Shown one piece after another: positions 26,101-35,411 of a stretch of 64,000 nt of DNA; position 1 is the stretch's first letter, and the number at the start of each line of letters is the position of its first letter. The stretch lies in contig BQJC01000001.1 in the NCBI GenBank assembly GCA_021604505.1, positions 310,001-374,000 on the forward strand. Reading direction: 5' to 3'. The notes under the pieces are model-generated. The model did not search any database, was not told the origin of the DNA, and saw nothing but the letters and a program-made list of their open reading frames with translations. Source of the DNA: Nitrospinaceae bacterium. Lineage in GTDB: Bacteria; Nitrospinota; Nitrospinia; Nitrospinales; VA-1. The position numbers and the translations under genes were made by a program.

Positions 26101-26250
26101 GTCCTCGGAATTGATAATGAAATCGGAATGAAACCACAAAAGGGGGGTCAGGCCGAGTAGTACTATAAAGCAAAGGTCGCTGAGCGTATTTTTAAAAGAG
26201 ATCTTATGGGGTGGGGGCGCAGAGGTCCGAATATCCGACGGAGAGTTCAT
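23158..26250 (-). CDS. Large GT-C-like membrane protein with C-terminal beta domain (paralogue)
   Basis: 1030 residues. The N-terminal half has about 12 helices and the family loop INSED (Ser48-Glu49-Asp50). Shared blocks LNVLRMQADWTWYQGW, IRSPWYKFGLI and FPLPHERKVLPSRHADVPDY match the paralogues. Residues about 620-1000 are a beta-sandwich-like periplasmic region. The end module RVNPTEYRIKASS ... VVNGYANGYYID ... YYWPQTLLNIGG is followed by one last helix. That module recurs in the 1052-residue paralogue and alone in the protein at 37857-38831. Layout resembles large arabinosyl- or mannosyl-type GT-C enzymes with carbohydrate-binding tails; the reaction is unknown. Confidence 0.8.
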   Translation of the reverse strand: MNSPSDIRTSAPPPHKISFKNTLSDLCFIVLLGLTPLLWFHSDFIINSEDMALPPDFEKWRNIFYVWNEQVSVGTNYILTVPAIIFQTITALPQILGATAAQSQRILFVFWFTIPGLTMYWMMREFVKGTGSRAAALMAVGLYMFNLYQIPMWIGFSIANLCAYATLPAVLVLVRRLWKEKRLFSGWGLALVLVLLIASGTAINPPLMIVLILFMAGYLANLFIADGELTEGKTRRHLVRFLIGLSLVIVSVQSFWIIPFLGQYLLNLSLVDLAKTAESIESTGWLTGISANTGILNVLRMQADWTWYQGWQEPYTTYSSAYNSNIILHLFAWIPFTLAAIGTFLGKGTYRKFFGWATGASILLSMGANGFIMKPVYTWLVENVPLFWIIRSPWYKFGLITALGFAYLGGLGTAFLFQKTKSFLTIQGRPGKVSIVILLFLANLVYTYPLVLGKMFPLPHERKVLPSRHADVPDYVWKTSRWIDERKEFSRIIALPESTSWVYPWGFSGSMPAIFQFSHQPVIYPFFNKLAFNTGSNDLLKLYYRSLYEGWTDHAGEFARLLGSRYILHESDVRYKLYAGDTDDPAFIRERLSKQSDVELAKSFGAWDIYRLKNGVERIYATTALTPVFGRLDTLVPIIALDKRLDAPAFLLSEENSPRILKKALSEWPVEKIQVSGTHIEDFKGRMESEGLEKNNIPISYTWHSQQMKASLQRAARGVNVIKASGFYPEEKNGDDSYWWIESNKDKHFRIINHTDHPIISNLSLVTTSFEIPRTLYAYLNDELLKVTDLLAPDQDHTVIIPDITLQPGENILSLYTPYGLKKKGERQVGFGLKPGSIKVGPMDYGGDWGTLSNGNYRLRILSSNDRFSKRDNKLYLDGQAVFNGSEIQVSKGSHRIALEQQAYENYSVQFNSTFEKTLKHRGLPSLEVKRVNPTEYRIKASSSTPYFLVFNESYNPFWKIWVNGKKQGEHFVVNGYANGYYIDQTGDHEIRLYYWPQTLLNIGGAISLFTILVFGIIVTAFRLKEAKSR

Positions 26251-26351
26251 TTTAAAAGCGGAGGGAATTCTGAGTGTCTGGACCCTGGGCGAAGGTAATT
26301 ATTCGGAATATATTCTGATGGTCCGGGAGTCGATAATTTGAAAAGACCAAT

Positions 26352-28016
26352 TTAAGATTTCCTGTCAGGTTTCTTAATAAGAAAGTTGCCAATGGCCAGA
26401 GCGTCCAGGCCTGTCGAAGAAAACGTGCGAAGTGCGTCCTTCGGGGTCATGACCACAGGTTCTCCCTTGTCGTTGAAAGAAGTATTAAGCAGTGCCGCGA
26501 TATCGGTCAGTTTCTGAAACTCACGGATCAAGGAATGGTAGCGAGGATTGGTTTTTTTGGACACCGATTGCACCCGGGCCGTGTTGTCGACATGCATCGC
26601 CGCCGCAAGCGCGTCCCTTTTTTCTTTACGGACGACGAACGTTAAAAGCATGAAAGGAGACGGAGAGGGATTTTCGATATAGTTCGGAACTTCTTCCTCC
26701 AGAATGGAGGGCGCGAACGGCCGCCAGGCTTCACGGTTTTTCACTTCCAGATTGACCTTGTCTTTCATCCCGGGTAAACCGGGGTGGGCGAGAATGGATC
26801 TTGCCCCAAGAGCACGAGGTCCCCATTCCATCCGGCCTTGAAACCAGCCGATGATTTTTCCCTCCGCAAGCAGCTTGGCAGTGACCGATTCTATTTGATC
26901 ATGGAACTGGTAATTCAGTTTGGATTCCTTAAGATAGCTTTCAATTTCATCGTTCGAGTATTCCGGACCCCAGTAGGCATGATCCATCACGAAATCGGTT
27001 CTTCCCCCCAAACGTGCGTTCAGCTCCATGGCCGCTCCCAGAGCGGTTCCTGCATCGTGTGCGGCAGGTTGGATATAGATGTCTTTTGCGATTCCCTCGG
27101 TCAGAAATTTTGCGTTCATGTCGCAATTCAGAGTGACGCCTCCTGCCAGGGCGAGGGAGGATGATGGGGACATTTGTTTTAAAGTCTTGGCTATTTGTAT
27201 CGCGATTTCTTCAAGTTTCGTTTGTATTGAAGCCGCAAGGTTTTTATGATCTTCAGTAAGAGGTTCATCCGGTTTGCGTGGCGGGCCAAATCGTCGGTGA
27301 AAATTAGCGATCCATCGGGGTTTGACTTCATACCAGCCGTTTGAAACCTTAAAAAATTCATCCAATGAGATTTCAGGTTTTCCATAGGGAGCCAATCCCA
27401 TTGTTTTTCCTTCGTGGCTGTGGCGCATGAAACCAAGTACATCCGTAGTATGGCTGTACAGGGCACCTAATGATTCTTCGATCCGGACTTTTCTAAGCGG
27501 GGAGAGTTTGCCTCTTTTAAAACTGAATAAGCCTCCGGAATCATCCTCTCCATTTCCATCCAGAGAGAGCACATTGGTTTCCGGGAACCCAGCCACTCGG
27601 CAAGCACTGGCCGCATGGGAAATGTGGTGAGGAATAAATACCCAGCGTTTTTTTCTGACTTTGGGATAAAGTCGCTCAAAACTCGTTTTCAACTTTGAAA
27701 GCTGAATAAAATATTCAACTGCGGAGCCGATTTGCAAGTGGACCGTATTGAAACGCAATCCTAGAATTTCAGATTTTAAATCTCTGATTAGATAATCAAG
27801 AGGACTGCGAAATCCCACGGCAATATAATCGATATGTTCCAGGTCGATTCCCGCATAGTCCATACAGAACTTTGCGGCGTTTATGGGAGGAACCCGTGGA
27901 GCGTGCTTGACCCGGGTGAATCGCTCTTCCTCGGCTGCGGCCAGGAGCTGTCCGTCTTTTATAAGGACCGCGGCGTTGTTCCAGGAAATCGGCGCAGTAA
28001 TTCCAAGAATATACAT
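26352..28016 (-). CDS. NodU/CmcH-type carbamoyltransferase
   Basis: 554 residues from the ATG at 28016, chosen because AAAGGA lies 8-9 nt upstream and the family begins at MYILGI. The N-terminal Kae1-like domain shows AAAEEERFTRVKHA, HHISHAASA (metal-binding histidines) and GNGEDDSGG. The C-terminal NodU domain shows GRMEWGPRALGARSILAHP. Members make carbamoyl-adenylate from carbamoyl phosphate and ATP and transfer the carbamoyl group to a hydroxyl, as on Nod factor sugars or antibiotics. In this locus the acceptor is most likely a sugar of the surface glycan. The previous GNAT gene ends 2 nt before its ATG. Confidence 0.9.
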   Translation of the reverse strand: MYILGITAPISWNNAAVLIKDGQLLAAAEEERFTRVKHAPRVPPINAAKFCMDYAGIDLEHIDYIAVGFRSPLDYLIRDLKSEILGLRFNTVHLQIGSAVEYFIQLSKLKTSFERLYPKVRKKRWVFIPHHISHAASACRVAGFPETNVLSLDGNGEDDSGGLFSFKRGKLSPLRKVRIEESLGALYSHTTDVLGFMRHSHEGKTMGLAPYGKPEISLDEFFKVSNGWYEVKPRWIANFHRRFGPPRKPDEPLTEDHKNLAASIQTKLEEIAIQIAKTLKQMSPSSSLALAGGVTLNCDMNAKFLTEGIAKDIYIQPAAHDAGTALGAAMELNARLGGRTDFVMDHAYWGPEYSNDEIESYLKESKLNYQFHDQIESVTAKLLAEGKIIGWFQGRMEWGPRALGARSILAHPGLPGMKDKVNLEVKNREAWRPFAPSILEEEVPNYIENPSPSPFMLLTFVVRKEKRDALAAAMHVDNTARVQSVSKKTNPRYHSLIREFQKLTDIAALLNTSFNDKGEPVVMTPKDALRTFSSTGLDALAIGNFLIKKPDRKS

Positions 28017-28018
28017 AT

Positions 28019-29011
28019 TTAGTTTTCCTTTAGCCATCCATGGAGGGTCACTCCCGAAGGCAAAAAGATACCGCTATTCAATAGTTGGAACTGGCTTTTG
28101 ATAAAAGTATTGAGCGCTAAATGATTCATGAGTTGAGTTCTGGCTTCTACGAATTGAACTTGGGGTCTAAGCCATTCAAGACCGGCAAGCACTAGAGCAT
28201 GCCCCAATCCCTTTCCCTGATATTCAGCCGAAATCACAAGTAGATCGATTTCCCCGATTTTGAAACCCAGTGCCTCCTGAGAGTTTGGATCAATATTCAA
28301 GGTGACAAAACCGGCAACGTTACCCTTGTCTTCAATCAGAAAAACTTTGTCCGCTCTTCCTTTAACATCATTTTCTATCCAGCAGGCAAACAGGTCGTTG
28401 GACTTGGTTTGAGATAATCTCGGGTCCATATGAAAATGACTGTACCTGAAGTTGGTTTTGGCGATTTTCTTAAGAAGAGGCAAATCCTCAATGGTTGCAG
28501 TTCGGATAAGCTGTTCCCCGGAACTCGGTGAACTCAGAGCAATTTTTTTGGAAGCCATTCCCAGGGCGACTGAAATATCCATCAACCTGAAGCCATTATT
28601 TTCAAGAAGGTGGATGAGGTTTTTCTGTTTATAGTCAATCCGGGTGATGAGACATTCAACTTTCCATTCTCTCGCCTTACTGAGAGCGGCATCCAGAAGC
28701 CGGGTCGCTACCTCTGGCTCAGATGCCGGGAGCGTATTAAACCATAATAATTTACCTATAGGAAAACCGAGGATTCCACTGTCCCATTGTGAAAAGGCAA
28801 CCACAATGAAACCAAGGCAACGCCCGCCTGCATTAGCAACATATCCCGATGTTTTATCTTTTTGAGAAAGCGAGGAACTTAATAATTTACATCGGTAGGA
28901 AACAAAAGCATCATTAGAAACGCCGAAATCGCTTGCAAACCTCGAAGAAAGAATTTCCTCCAGATCATTTTCCTCAAATGATGAAATGGAATCGAATTCG
29001 GTAATCTCCAT
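28019..29011 (-). CDS. GNAT-family N-acetyltransferase
   Basis: 330 residues. The C-terminal GNAT core is clear: LGFKIGEIDLLVISAEYQGKGLGHALV includes the acetyl-CoA loop (Q-x-x-G-x-G/A). The N-terminal 150 residues look like a second, degenerate GNAT module (LGFPIGKLLWFNTL, LITRIDYKQKNLIHLLENNGF). This two-module layout resembles sugar N-acetyltransferases such as RffC/WecD. With the DegT aminotransferase ten kilobases upstream in the same operon, it could acetylate an amino-sugar nucleotide. Substrate is inference. Confidence 0.8.
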   Translation of the reverse strand: MEITEFDSISSFEENDLEEILSSRFASDFGVSNDAFVSYRCKLLSSSLSQKDKTSGYVANAGGRCLGFIVVAFSQWDSGILGFPIGKLLWFNTLPASEPEVATRLLDAALSKAREWKVECLITRIDYKQKNLIHLLENNGFRLMDISVALGMASKKIALSSPSSGEQLIRTATIEDLPLLKKIAKTNFRYSHFHMDPRLSQTKSNDLFACWIENDVKGRADKVFLIEDKGNVAGFVTLNIDPNSQEALGFKIGEIDLLVISAEYQGKGLGHALVLAGLEWLRPQVQFVEARTQLMNHLALNTFIKSQFQLLNSGIFLPSGVTLHGWLKEN

Positions 29012-29014
29012 CGG

Positions 29015-29995
29015 CTAAATTGAAAGCCCCTTTTTTGACTCCGACTGATAATAGCTAATTGTACGAGCGAGACCCTCTTTCAAAGAGGTGGTCGCTTTCC
29101 ACCCAATGACGTCTCGTATTTTTGTGACATCTGGAACACGTCTTGGGATATCTTCGTAACTTTTTCCAAAAACTTTTTCATGAGGCACAAATATCAGTTC
29201 GGACGAGGAGTTTACCACCTCCTTCATCATGGTTGCCAGCTCCAGAATAGTGGTTTCTACTCCACATCCCACGTTGAAAACTTCTCCCTCAGCTTTTTCG
29301 GAAAACGCCAGGTCCGCAACGGCGGTGACCGCATCATCAATGTAGGTGAAACTACGGGTTTGTTTTCCGTCTCCATGAATGGTGACAGGTTCATTCATAA
29401 GAAACTGTTGCAGCATGATGGGAATGGCTCTTCCATTTCCAAGCGTGTCGAGCAGAGGGCCATAAATATTGAAAAAACGGTAAATGACAAACTTGAGCCC
29501 TCTTTGTTGTCCATAGGCATAACAATAATGTTCACAGGCCGATTTTGCCGTAGAGTAACTCCAGCGGTTGATCCGGGTGCTTCCCAGAACCCGTTCGTCG
29601 TCTTCCTTCCAGGGCACCTTGGGATTGCGTCCATATACTTCCGAAGTGGAAGCAAAGGCCACTTTTATCCCATTCGATGCGGCCATTTCAAAAATATCGA
29701 TGGAGGCTTTTAAATCCAGTTGTAACGTGGTCAGCGGTTCGGTCACATACACCATGGGATCTGCAATCGCGGCCAGGTGAAAAATTAATTCGGACTGCCT
29801 AATCTCCCGCTCCAGCATGGTGTGGTTGAGGATGGAATCCCGGATGAAAGTGAACTTGGGATGGCTGCGAATTTCCTTGAGCCGGTCCCCGTCCGATAGG
29901 TCAATACAGATTACGGTATGCCCCTGTTTCACCAGTTCCTTACAAAGGTAGGAGCCTATAAAGCCGGCACCTCCTGTTACAACAATACGACTCAT
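29015..29995 (-). CDS. NAD-dependent sugar-nucleotide epimerase/dehydratase (extended SDR)
   Basis: 326 residues from the ATG at 29995, preceded by GGGAGG at 6 nt; the frame opens two codons earlier at a TTG. Rossmann motif [11 protein letters not shown] at the start, LIFHLAAIADP, the Thr/Ser of FASTSEVYG and the catalytic YSTAK (Y-x3-K). The closest functional classes are UDP-glucose 4-epimerase, UDP-glucuronate decarboxylase and related enzymes; the sequence alone does not choose. It provides one sugar precursor for the operon. Confidence 0.85.
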   Translation of the reverse strand: MSRIVVTGGAGFIGSYLCKELVKQGHTVICIDLSDGDRLKEIRSHPKFTFIRDSILNHTMLEREIRQSELIFHLAAIADPMVYVTEPLTTLQLDLKASIDIFEMAASNGIKVAFASTSEVYGRNPKVPWKEDDERVLGSTRINRWSYSTAKSACEHYCYAYGQQRGLKFVIYRFFNIYGPLLDTLGNGRAIPIMLQQFLMNEPVTIHGDGKQTRSFTYIDDAVTAVADLAFSEKAEGEVFNVGCGVETTILELATMMKEVVNSSSELIFVPHEKVFGKSYEDIPRRVPDVTKIRDVIGWKATTSLKEGLARTISYYQSESKKGLSI

Positions 29996-30011
29996 TACCA
30001 ACCTCCCGGTT

Positions 30012-31559
30012 TTATTTTATGCGAAGAAGACAAAATTTTTCTGAATGTAAGATCTGATATTCTGGATTTAAGTTCAATTCTTTCAACTCGGCATAACCTG
30101 AGTTGACCAGCAAATGGGTGATGGAATATTGTTTTAAAATTTGATTTAAAGGTTTCTTAAGTACAGGAAAGAAATCATCGTAGTGCTTTAAATGAGCGAC
30201 CGAACTATCCGTTGAAAGTACTTTGGCTTTTGAAAAGTAAACGGCAGAGTCTGCTAAAAGCAGTGGAATCGACATCAGGCGAACCTCCCCTGATTGTTCA
30301 TCGATTAAACGGAATACCTCCCACAACTCCTTTTTAATAGATCGGTCATTGTCTTTATAAACCACTTTCCATTGCAAGTAAAGCGACATGCCCAGGCTAA
30401 CCGTCCAGAGAGAGATCAGTCCGGCTAAGACTGCCGCAGTGTGTCCCTGGCCGATCAAATGTAAAGAGAGTTGTGCGGTCACAAGAGCTGAAGGAAAGAT
30501 TCCTGAATCTTGATACCGTTCGCCTTCGCCAATAAACTCAAAAAAACGAATCTGTCGGATGATAATGCCAACGACAGTGAGGCAGGTGGACCATAAGACA
30601 AGCAACTGCCAGATTGTGAGTTCCAATCCCGCATTATGCAAGGGGACAACCCCTGTTAGAGCCAAAACCGCCACCAGCAAAGGGACGACACTCGATGGAT
30701 TGGCAGCTAAGATGGCGATCAAGGGCAGTTTCTGCACGTAGCTGTATATTTTGAATACAATATCTCCACTATCGTTTTTTTTGCCATCTTCGGTGGACTT
30801 GTTTGGTAACCCTCGCACTTGATGGGCATAGCGGTTGGAAATGTTCCTTCGCCAATACTCAAGCATTTGCACGTGTCCTGTCAGCACGCGCCAGGAATAA
30901 CCACGCGTGAGAAGGATGGCGCCTCCGAGACAGGTGATTAGAAAGAAGAGTGGAAGGATACTTTTTTCAAAAATGATCAATCCGATTGTATAAAAAATAA
31001 AAGCCTGAAGAGAAAAACGGTGGGCCATGATGAGTAAAATTCCAAACATCAATCCTAGAGTAAGAGTCCAATAGGAACCATGGGCCAGGAAAAGGATAAA
31101 CAAAAAAAACGTCAAGCTCGATAAAAAGGATGCGAAGGACCTTGTCGTGAGGTTACAGTTTTCCATAACCACCAACGGGGAGAGAATATAAGTTGCCTGG
31201 GCGATCAACCCCCCATACACACTGGTTGTCAGGACCCATCCCGAAAAAAACAGCGTGAGACTGTGCATCATGTCAAATGCCGGAGAGATCATCCACTGGT
31301 AGCGATCTGCAGTTCCCTTGGGTAAAAAGGCGATGACAATGCGCAACAATGGCGGATAATCACTTGGCTCGGTAAAGATGTATTTTTCACTGGTTTTAGG
31401 GAGCTCCTTATGAGTTCTGATGTAATCAGCCATTAAAAGGTGTCTCCAGGTGTCGACGCCAAAATAGCGATTTTGCATACGAGGCCAAATCTGGAGGAAA
31501 AAACTAAGGATAGAAACTGCTAGTCCCATCATGCTTCCCCAGAACCAATTTATTTCCAT
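30012..31559 (-). CDS. Polytopic GT-C-like membrane protein
   Basis: 515 residues, about ten helices. The first outward loop has RYFGVDTWRHLLMADYI, an Asp with a following basic-His pair, where GT-C enzymes carry their catalytic acid. A central charged loop holds RRNISNRYAHQVRGLPNK. The C-terminal 90 residues are soluble and include LLLADSAVYFSKAKVLSTDSS. It is not a paralogue of the three large proteins. A polymerase (Wzy) or glycosyltransferase role are both possible; no clear Wzy gene exists elsewhere in the operon. AGAGGA precedes the ATG, which overlaps the methyltransferase stop by 10 nt. Confidence 0.65.
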   Translation of the reverse strand: MEINWFWGSMMGLAVSILSFFLQIWPRMQNRYFGVDTWRHLLMADYIRTHKELPKTSEKYIFTEPSDYPPLLRIVIAFLPKGTADRYQWMISPAFDMMHSLTLFFSGWVLTTSVYGGLIAQATYILSPLVVMENCNLTTRSFASFLSSLTFFLFILFLAHGSYWTLTLGLMFGILLIMAHRFSLQAFIFYTIGLIIFEKSILPLFFLITCLGGAILLTRGYSWRVLTGHVQMLEYWRRNISNRYAHQVRGLPNKSTEDGKKNDSGDIVFKIYSYVQKLPLIAILAANPSSVVPLLVAVLALTGVVPLHNAGLELTIWQLLVLWSTCLTVVGIIIRQIRFFEFIGEGERYQDSGIFPSALVTAQLSLHLIGQGHTAAVLAGLISLWTVSLGMSLYLQWKVVYKDNDRSIKKELWEVFRLIDEQSGEVRLMSIPLLLADSAVYFSKAKVLSTDSSVAHLKHYDDFFPVLKKPLNQILKQYSITHLLVNSGYAELKELNLNPEYQILHSEKFCLLRIK

Positions 31560-32260
31560 GAATCCTCTTTCTTTTCCGCGACCAGGTAGATGTCGCGAAA
31601 TCCAGGTTGGCTGTATTCCTTAAGAAGCAGGCTTCTGTACAAAGAAGTTTTATAAATGTTGGTGCGGCAAATGTATTTCCAAAGATAAAAAAATGGAATG
31701 CACAATGTACTGACCCATTTTCCTTTAAGGTCGAGCCGGACCAGATTAAAACCGGTTGAGTTCAAATGGTCCTCGATTTCCTTCTCATGGAAATGCCGGT
31801 GGTCGACCATCCAGTGGGCGATATCCATGATTCCGTGAAGCCAGTGGCTATGTGGGGTGGATAAGACGAGTTTTCCTGCCGGGACCAGAACCCGGTTTAT
31901 TTCTTTGAGTGCTTCCCGCTCCTTACCTCCCAGATGCTCAAAAACAGTGAACAAAAGGACGGCTTCAATGCTGTTATCATTAAAGGGGAGGTCAAAAAGA
32001 TTGCCGTTTACGAATGAGACGGACGGATGGGCGGCTCTTGCAATTGCAAGAGCGTTGATATCCTGGTCCAGGGCAAAAGCCTTTTGCGGAAGTCCTGAAG
32101 AAATCGCTTCGAAACTCCCTGTCCAGCACCCGATGTTTAAAATCCTCTTTCCTCGAATCCATTCCCCGGCATAGACAACGTCAACATGGTGGTATGCGTC
32201 GGGCCGGCTATCTTCAAATCCAGATAAAAACTTTAGTGGGGGAGGGGGTTTCTCATTCAT
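31550..32260 (-). CDS. Class I SAM-dependent methyltransferase
   Basis: 236 residues. Motif I is ILNIGCWTGSFEAI, then AFALDQDINALAI, an acidic FNDNSIEAVLLFTVFEHL and EINRVLVPAGKLVLSTPH. The N-terminus lacks the zinc ribbon seen in the methyltransferase at 22095-23093. It overlaps the stop of the 1052-residue gene by 8 nt and its own stop overlaps the GT-C-like start, so all three are co-translated. Likely role: glycan methylation. Target unknown. Confidence 0.8.
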   Translation of the reverse strand: MNEKPPPPLKFLSGFEDSRPDAYHHVDVVYAGEWIRGKRILNIGCWTGSFEAISSGLPQKAFALDQDINALAIARAAHPSVSFVNGNLFDLPFNDNSIEAVLLFTVFEHLGGKEREALKEINRVLVPAGKLVLSTPHSHWLHGIMDIAHWMVDHRHFHEKEIEDHLNSTGFNLVRLDLKGKWVSTLCIPFFYLWKYICRTNIYKTSLYRSLLLKEYSQPGFRDIYLVAEKKEDSWK

Positions 32261-35200
32261 GCCCGGAATTTTCTATTAAAACTTTTTCATAGGGAACTCT
32301 ATGAGATTTCCCCATTCGAGAATAAATAATGAATTGAATCCCGAAAAAAACCGCTATTCCTAAAATTGAGATGACCGATCCAATGTGAAGAAGGCGTTGC
32401 GGTTTAAAAGTTAGGATTAAATCATAATTTCCAGGTTTCTGCAGAAAAAAACCGTTGGCAAAACCATTTGCTTTGAAATGCGGAAATCCCTTTTGCGGAC
32501 CCTCCCCGCCTGCGTTTTTGAGACTCCAACCCCTGTGGAACGAATTGGATACCACCAGATAACCGGGTTTTGTAAGGGACACCTTCAAACGGTAGTGGGT
32601 CGGGTTGATTTTCCGGTAGACCGGCATAGGGGTTATTGCTGTTTCTTGAGATCCATTCAGGGGAGAGAAAAAGATCGCAGCGTTGATTCCATGACGCTGA
32701 CTTAATTCAAAGCTGTTTTTTCCTGCATTCAATTTGACAGTACTGCCGAAACTCAGCATTTTGTTTTTTACAATCTCTTCCAGGGGCACTTCTGTTCCGT
32801 TTATTTTCAGGTAAGGGGCCAAACCTTCCCCGTAGGCAAAATCTGTTCTGTGGTCCATCAGGACGACCAGAGCCTCCATTTCCATCGATTGAGAAATTTG
32901 GAAACCACCAGAAAAAACAAGATTTTGAAAACGAAAGGATGGTTTTAAAAAACCGAACGTTAGAGATTCTTTACCCCTTGGCGTCCCAGGGAAAGGGGTG
33001 TAAAAGGAAATAATATTTTCCCCAGGTTTGATTTCCATATTTCTAATGATGATCCTGGTCGATTGGTCCCCTTTCATTTCAGTGACCTGGGCGAGTTCCC
33101 CATTTAAATAAGAATATAAGGAACGATCCAGTTTGAAAGAAATGGCATCAAAAACAAAATTGGAACGAAGGCTTTTATTATGAGGATTAACCACTGAAAG
33201 ATGTCTGGCTTTAGGATTATTTTTTTCCATCCAGATCCAGGTGCCCCCCGGACTTTTTTCGGGAAGAAAAAAACCACCTATCACATCACTTTTGATGGAT
33301 TTCATAGCGAGTTCTTTTTGGGGTACCGAATCGGTTTGTTCATCTACAGTTCCCATTGGTTCCAGAGTCAGGGTGTCAAACACGATCCTTCTTGAGAAAC
33401 CCTCGAGTCTTTCCAAGACTCTTTCATCCCCTTCAGGGTTGTAAGAAATTTGCGAAAAACTATCAAGAGGGAGTTGATTCCGCCAATCGCGATTCTCCGA
33501 TTGGCTTTTAACCAGAAACACAGGGCGGGAGGGCCAAAACCCTTGCGTGATCGGCCCGAGGGCTTCTTCCGGTCCATCAACGACATTTAAGTCCGCAGAA
33601 GTGTATACAAAAGGCAGGTCGGTATCAACTGAATAGAACTGATAATTTCCGAACTCGCGCTCCGGTTTGAGTCCAGATTGTCTTTCCAGGCTTTTTTTGA
33701 CGGATTGATAGGAATCACCGGTTTTATAGTATTTGATCGATCTGTCATGCAGCACCCATTTTGTGTTCATTAAACCCAGCAAACGATCTGCCCGTGGCAG
33801 TTGATCTCTGTATATTCCCTGGTGAATCATGTTGGTCAGGGGCAGAACCTGGTTGGGAGAACCTTGCGCATAAAGAATTTTTTCCGGGACATACTTAAAA
33901 ATCACCGGCTGATTGGTGAAATTGACAAGGAAAGGAGCAAACCCCCTGTATCCCCAATCCGTTGTCCAGAAACGGTCTTCATTCAAGGCAAATACCCGGT
34001 TATCCTCCTCAAGGCTGTCCAACCATTTCCCTGCGTTGGGAACGTAGCCGGGTGGCGAAATCCTTGAAGGAGGGAGATAGGATCTTTCTTCGTTTGTCGG
34101 AAACGTTTTTCCGGTTGCGACGGGGTAAGCGTAAACCACAATCATCCCGATCAACGAAACCGTTGACGTAAAATAAGCGAGCCGGTTGTTTCTGAACCTG
34201 GATTCCAGCCATGTGGTAAACGCTCCAAGAAAAATAGCATAGCCGATACAAACCAACAGCATGAACTTGAAGTATGGGCTTCTCGCGATCCAGAACAACG
34301 GGATGTGGTTGAACATCCATTGATAGAGAAATCCAAACAGAGAAGCGCTTCCCATGCTGAGCCATATTCCTGTAAATGTCAGGCACGCAAAAAAACTTTT
34401 GTGTTTACAGGACCCCTTGTAAATGCCGAAGGCAACTGTTAAAGGCAGGGCACAGCTCAGAAATATAAGAAGCCAGTTGGTCCGGTACAGTTCCGCGTAA
34501 GGACGATAAGGTTCTCCCACTCCCTGATACCAGGTCCAGTCCCCAAGAAATCGGATCACATTTAAAAAACCCGTGTATTGGCTCTGGCCTTCAAGCCAGC
34601 CGATGTATTTTTTTGGACCCAATTCATACGCCCCTTGCCCCGCAAGATTCCATGCCTCAATCACCTGGGGAACGATCCAGTAGGCGTTTACAACGGCCAT
34701 CAAAAGGGTGGTCTGAAATAGAACCCCCGATGTATGAAAAAAGTTTTTATTTTTGATACTCCTAAAAATCAGAAACCCGGCCAGAATCCCCATTAAAAGT
34801 GCGATCGCCAGAGCCTCTGAAATATTATTGCCGATGGGAGACAGCAAAAGAGAAGCTATGGCGATTTTTATAAAAAGAATTTGTTTTTTCGTGGAACCTT
34901 CAACGGCTTCCAAGAGTAGTGAAATGAGCCAGGGCAAAATGGCGTAAGCCGCGACCAGGGGTGGTTTGAATCCTAGCCAGACATGTTCCTGCCAGAGATT
35001 GAAAAGATAGAAGGTCACGGTAACCAAGGGTGCGCCGAACGGTCTCGAATCTGGGAATATTCGCCTGGCCAGTCCGTACATGCTCAAAGCGGAAACAAGA
35101 AACCAACCGGAAAAGGTCACCATCTGCGTTTCCCACAGCGGCAGGCCAAGCCAACGAAGGGTAGTGGGAATTGCTTGAAAGAGAAGGAGACAGGGATCCA

Positions 35201-35411
35201 GTACCGATTCGGCTCCTGTCCCTATCCTGGAGTTCCACATGTAAAAGTATTGCAACCAACCCTCCAGGGTTGGAGAATGCCGCAAATCCTCGGAGTTCAT
35301 CAAAAATCCGGGAGTGAACCAGTAAACGGGAGCAATCCCCATGAGACAGATCATCAGGAATGTCAACATTCTTTCCAATCTGAATTTAAGCTGTGGGTTT
35401 TCCGGGATCAT
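32253..35411 (-). CDS. Large GT-C-like membrane protein with C-terminal beta domain (paralogue)
   Basis: 1052 residues. N-terminal membrane half with about 12 helices and the loop FLMNSEDL (Ser40-Glu41-Asp42). Shared blocks LNVIRFLGDWTWYQGVGEPY, IARSPYFKFMLL and GKTFPTNEERSYLPPS match the paralogues. The long periplasmic part ends with the shared module YRKINPTHYRLKVSLTKPG, KANGFANGFFLQ and FKPQRLLHIGSV, then a last helix. The ATG overlaps the GT4 stop by 4 nt (ATGA). Likely a sugar transferase using polyprenyl-phosphate donors on the periplasmic side; this is inferred from layout only. Confidence 0.8.
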   Translation of the reverse strand: MIPENPQLKFRLERMLTFLMICLMGIAPVYWFTPGFLMNSEDLRHSPTLEGWLQYFYMWNSRIGTGAESVLDPCLLLFQAIPTTLRWLGLPLWETQMVTFSGWFLVSALSMYGLARRIFPDSRPFGAPLVTVTFYLFNLWQEHVWLGFKPPLVAAYAILPWLISLLLEAVEGSTKKQILFIKIAIASLLLSPIGNNISEALAIALLMGILAGFLIFRSIKNKNFFHTSGVLFQTTLLMAVVNAYWIVPQVIEAWNLAGQGAYELGPKKYIGWLEGQSQYTGFLNVIRFLGDWTWYQGVGEPYRPYAELYRTNWLLIFLSCALPLTVAFGIYKGSCKHKSFFACLTFTGIWLSMGSASLFGFLYQWMFNHIPLFWIARSPYFKFMLLVCIGYAIFLGAFTTWLESRFRNNRLAYFTSTVSLIGMIVVYAYPVATGKTFPTNEERSYLPPSRISPPGYVPNAGKWLDSLEEDNRVFALNEDRFWTTDWGYRGFAPFLVNFTNQPVIFKYVPEKILYAQGSPNQVLPLTNMIHQGIYRDQLPRADRLLGLMNTKWVLHDRSIKYYKTGDSYQSVKKSLERQSGLKPEREFGNYQFYSVDTDLPFVYTSADLNVVDGPEEALGPITQGFWPSRPVFLVKSQSENRDWRNQLPLDSFSQISYNPEGDERVLERLEGFSRRIVFDTLTLEPMGTVDEQTDSVPQKELAMKSIKSDVIGGFFLPEKSPGGTWIWMEKNNPKARHLSVVNPHNKSLRSNFVFDAISFKLDRSLYSYLNGELAQVTEMKGDQSTRIIIRNMEIKPGENIISFYTPFPGTPRGKESLTFGFLKPSFRFQNLVFSGGFQISQSMEMEALVVLMDHRTDFAYGEGLAPYLKINGTEVPLEEIVKNKMLSFGSTVKLNAGKNSFELSQRHGINAAIFFSPLNGSQETAITPMPVYRKINPTHYRLKVSLTKPGYLVVSNSFHRGWSLKNAGGEGPQKGFPHFKANGFANGFFLQKPGNYDLILTFKPQRLLHIGSVISILGIAVFFGIQFIIYSRMGKSHRVPYEKVLIENSGHE

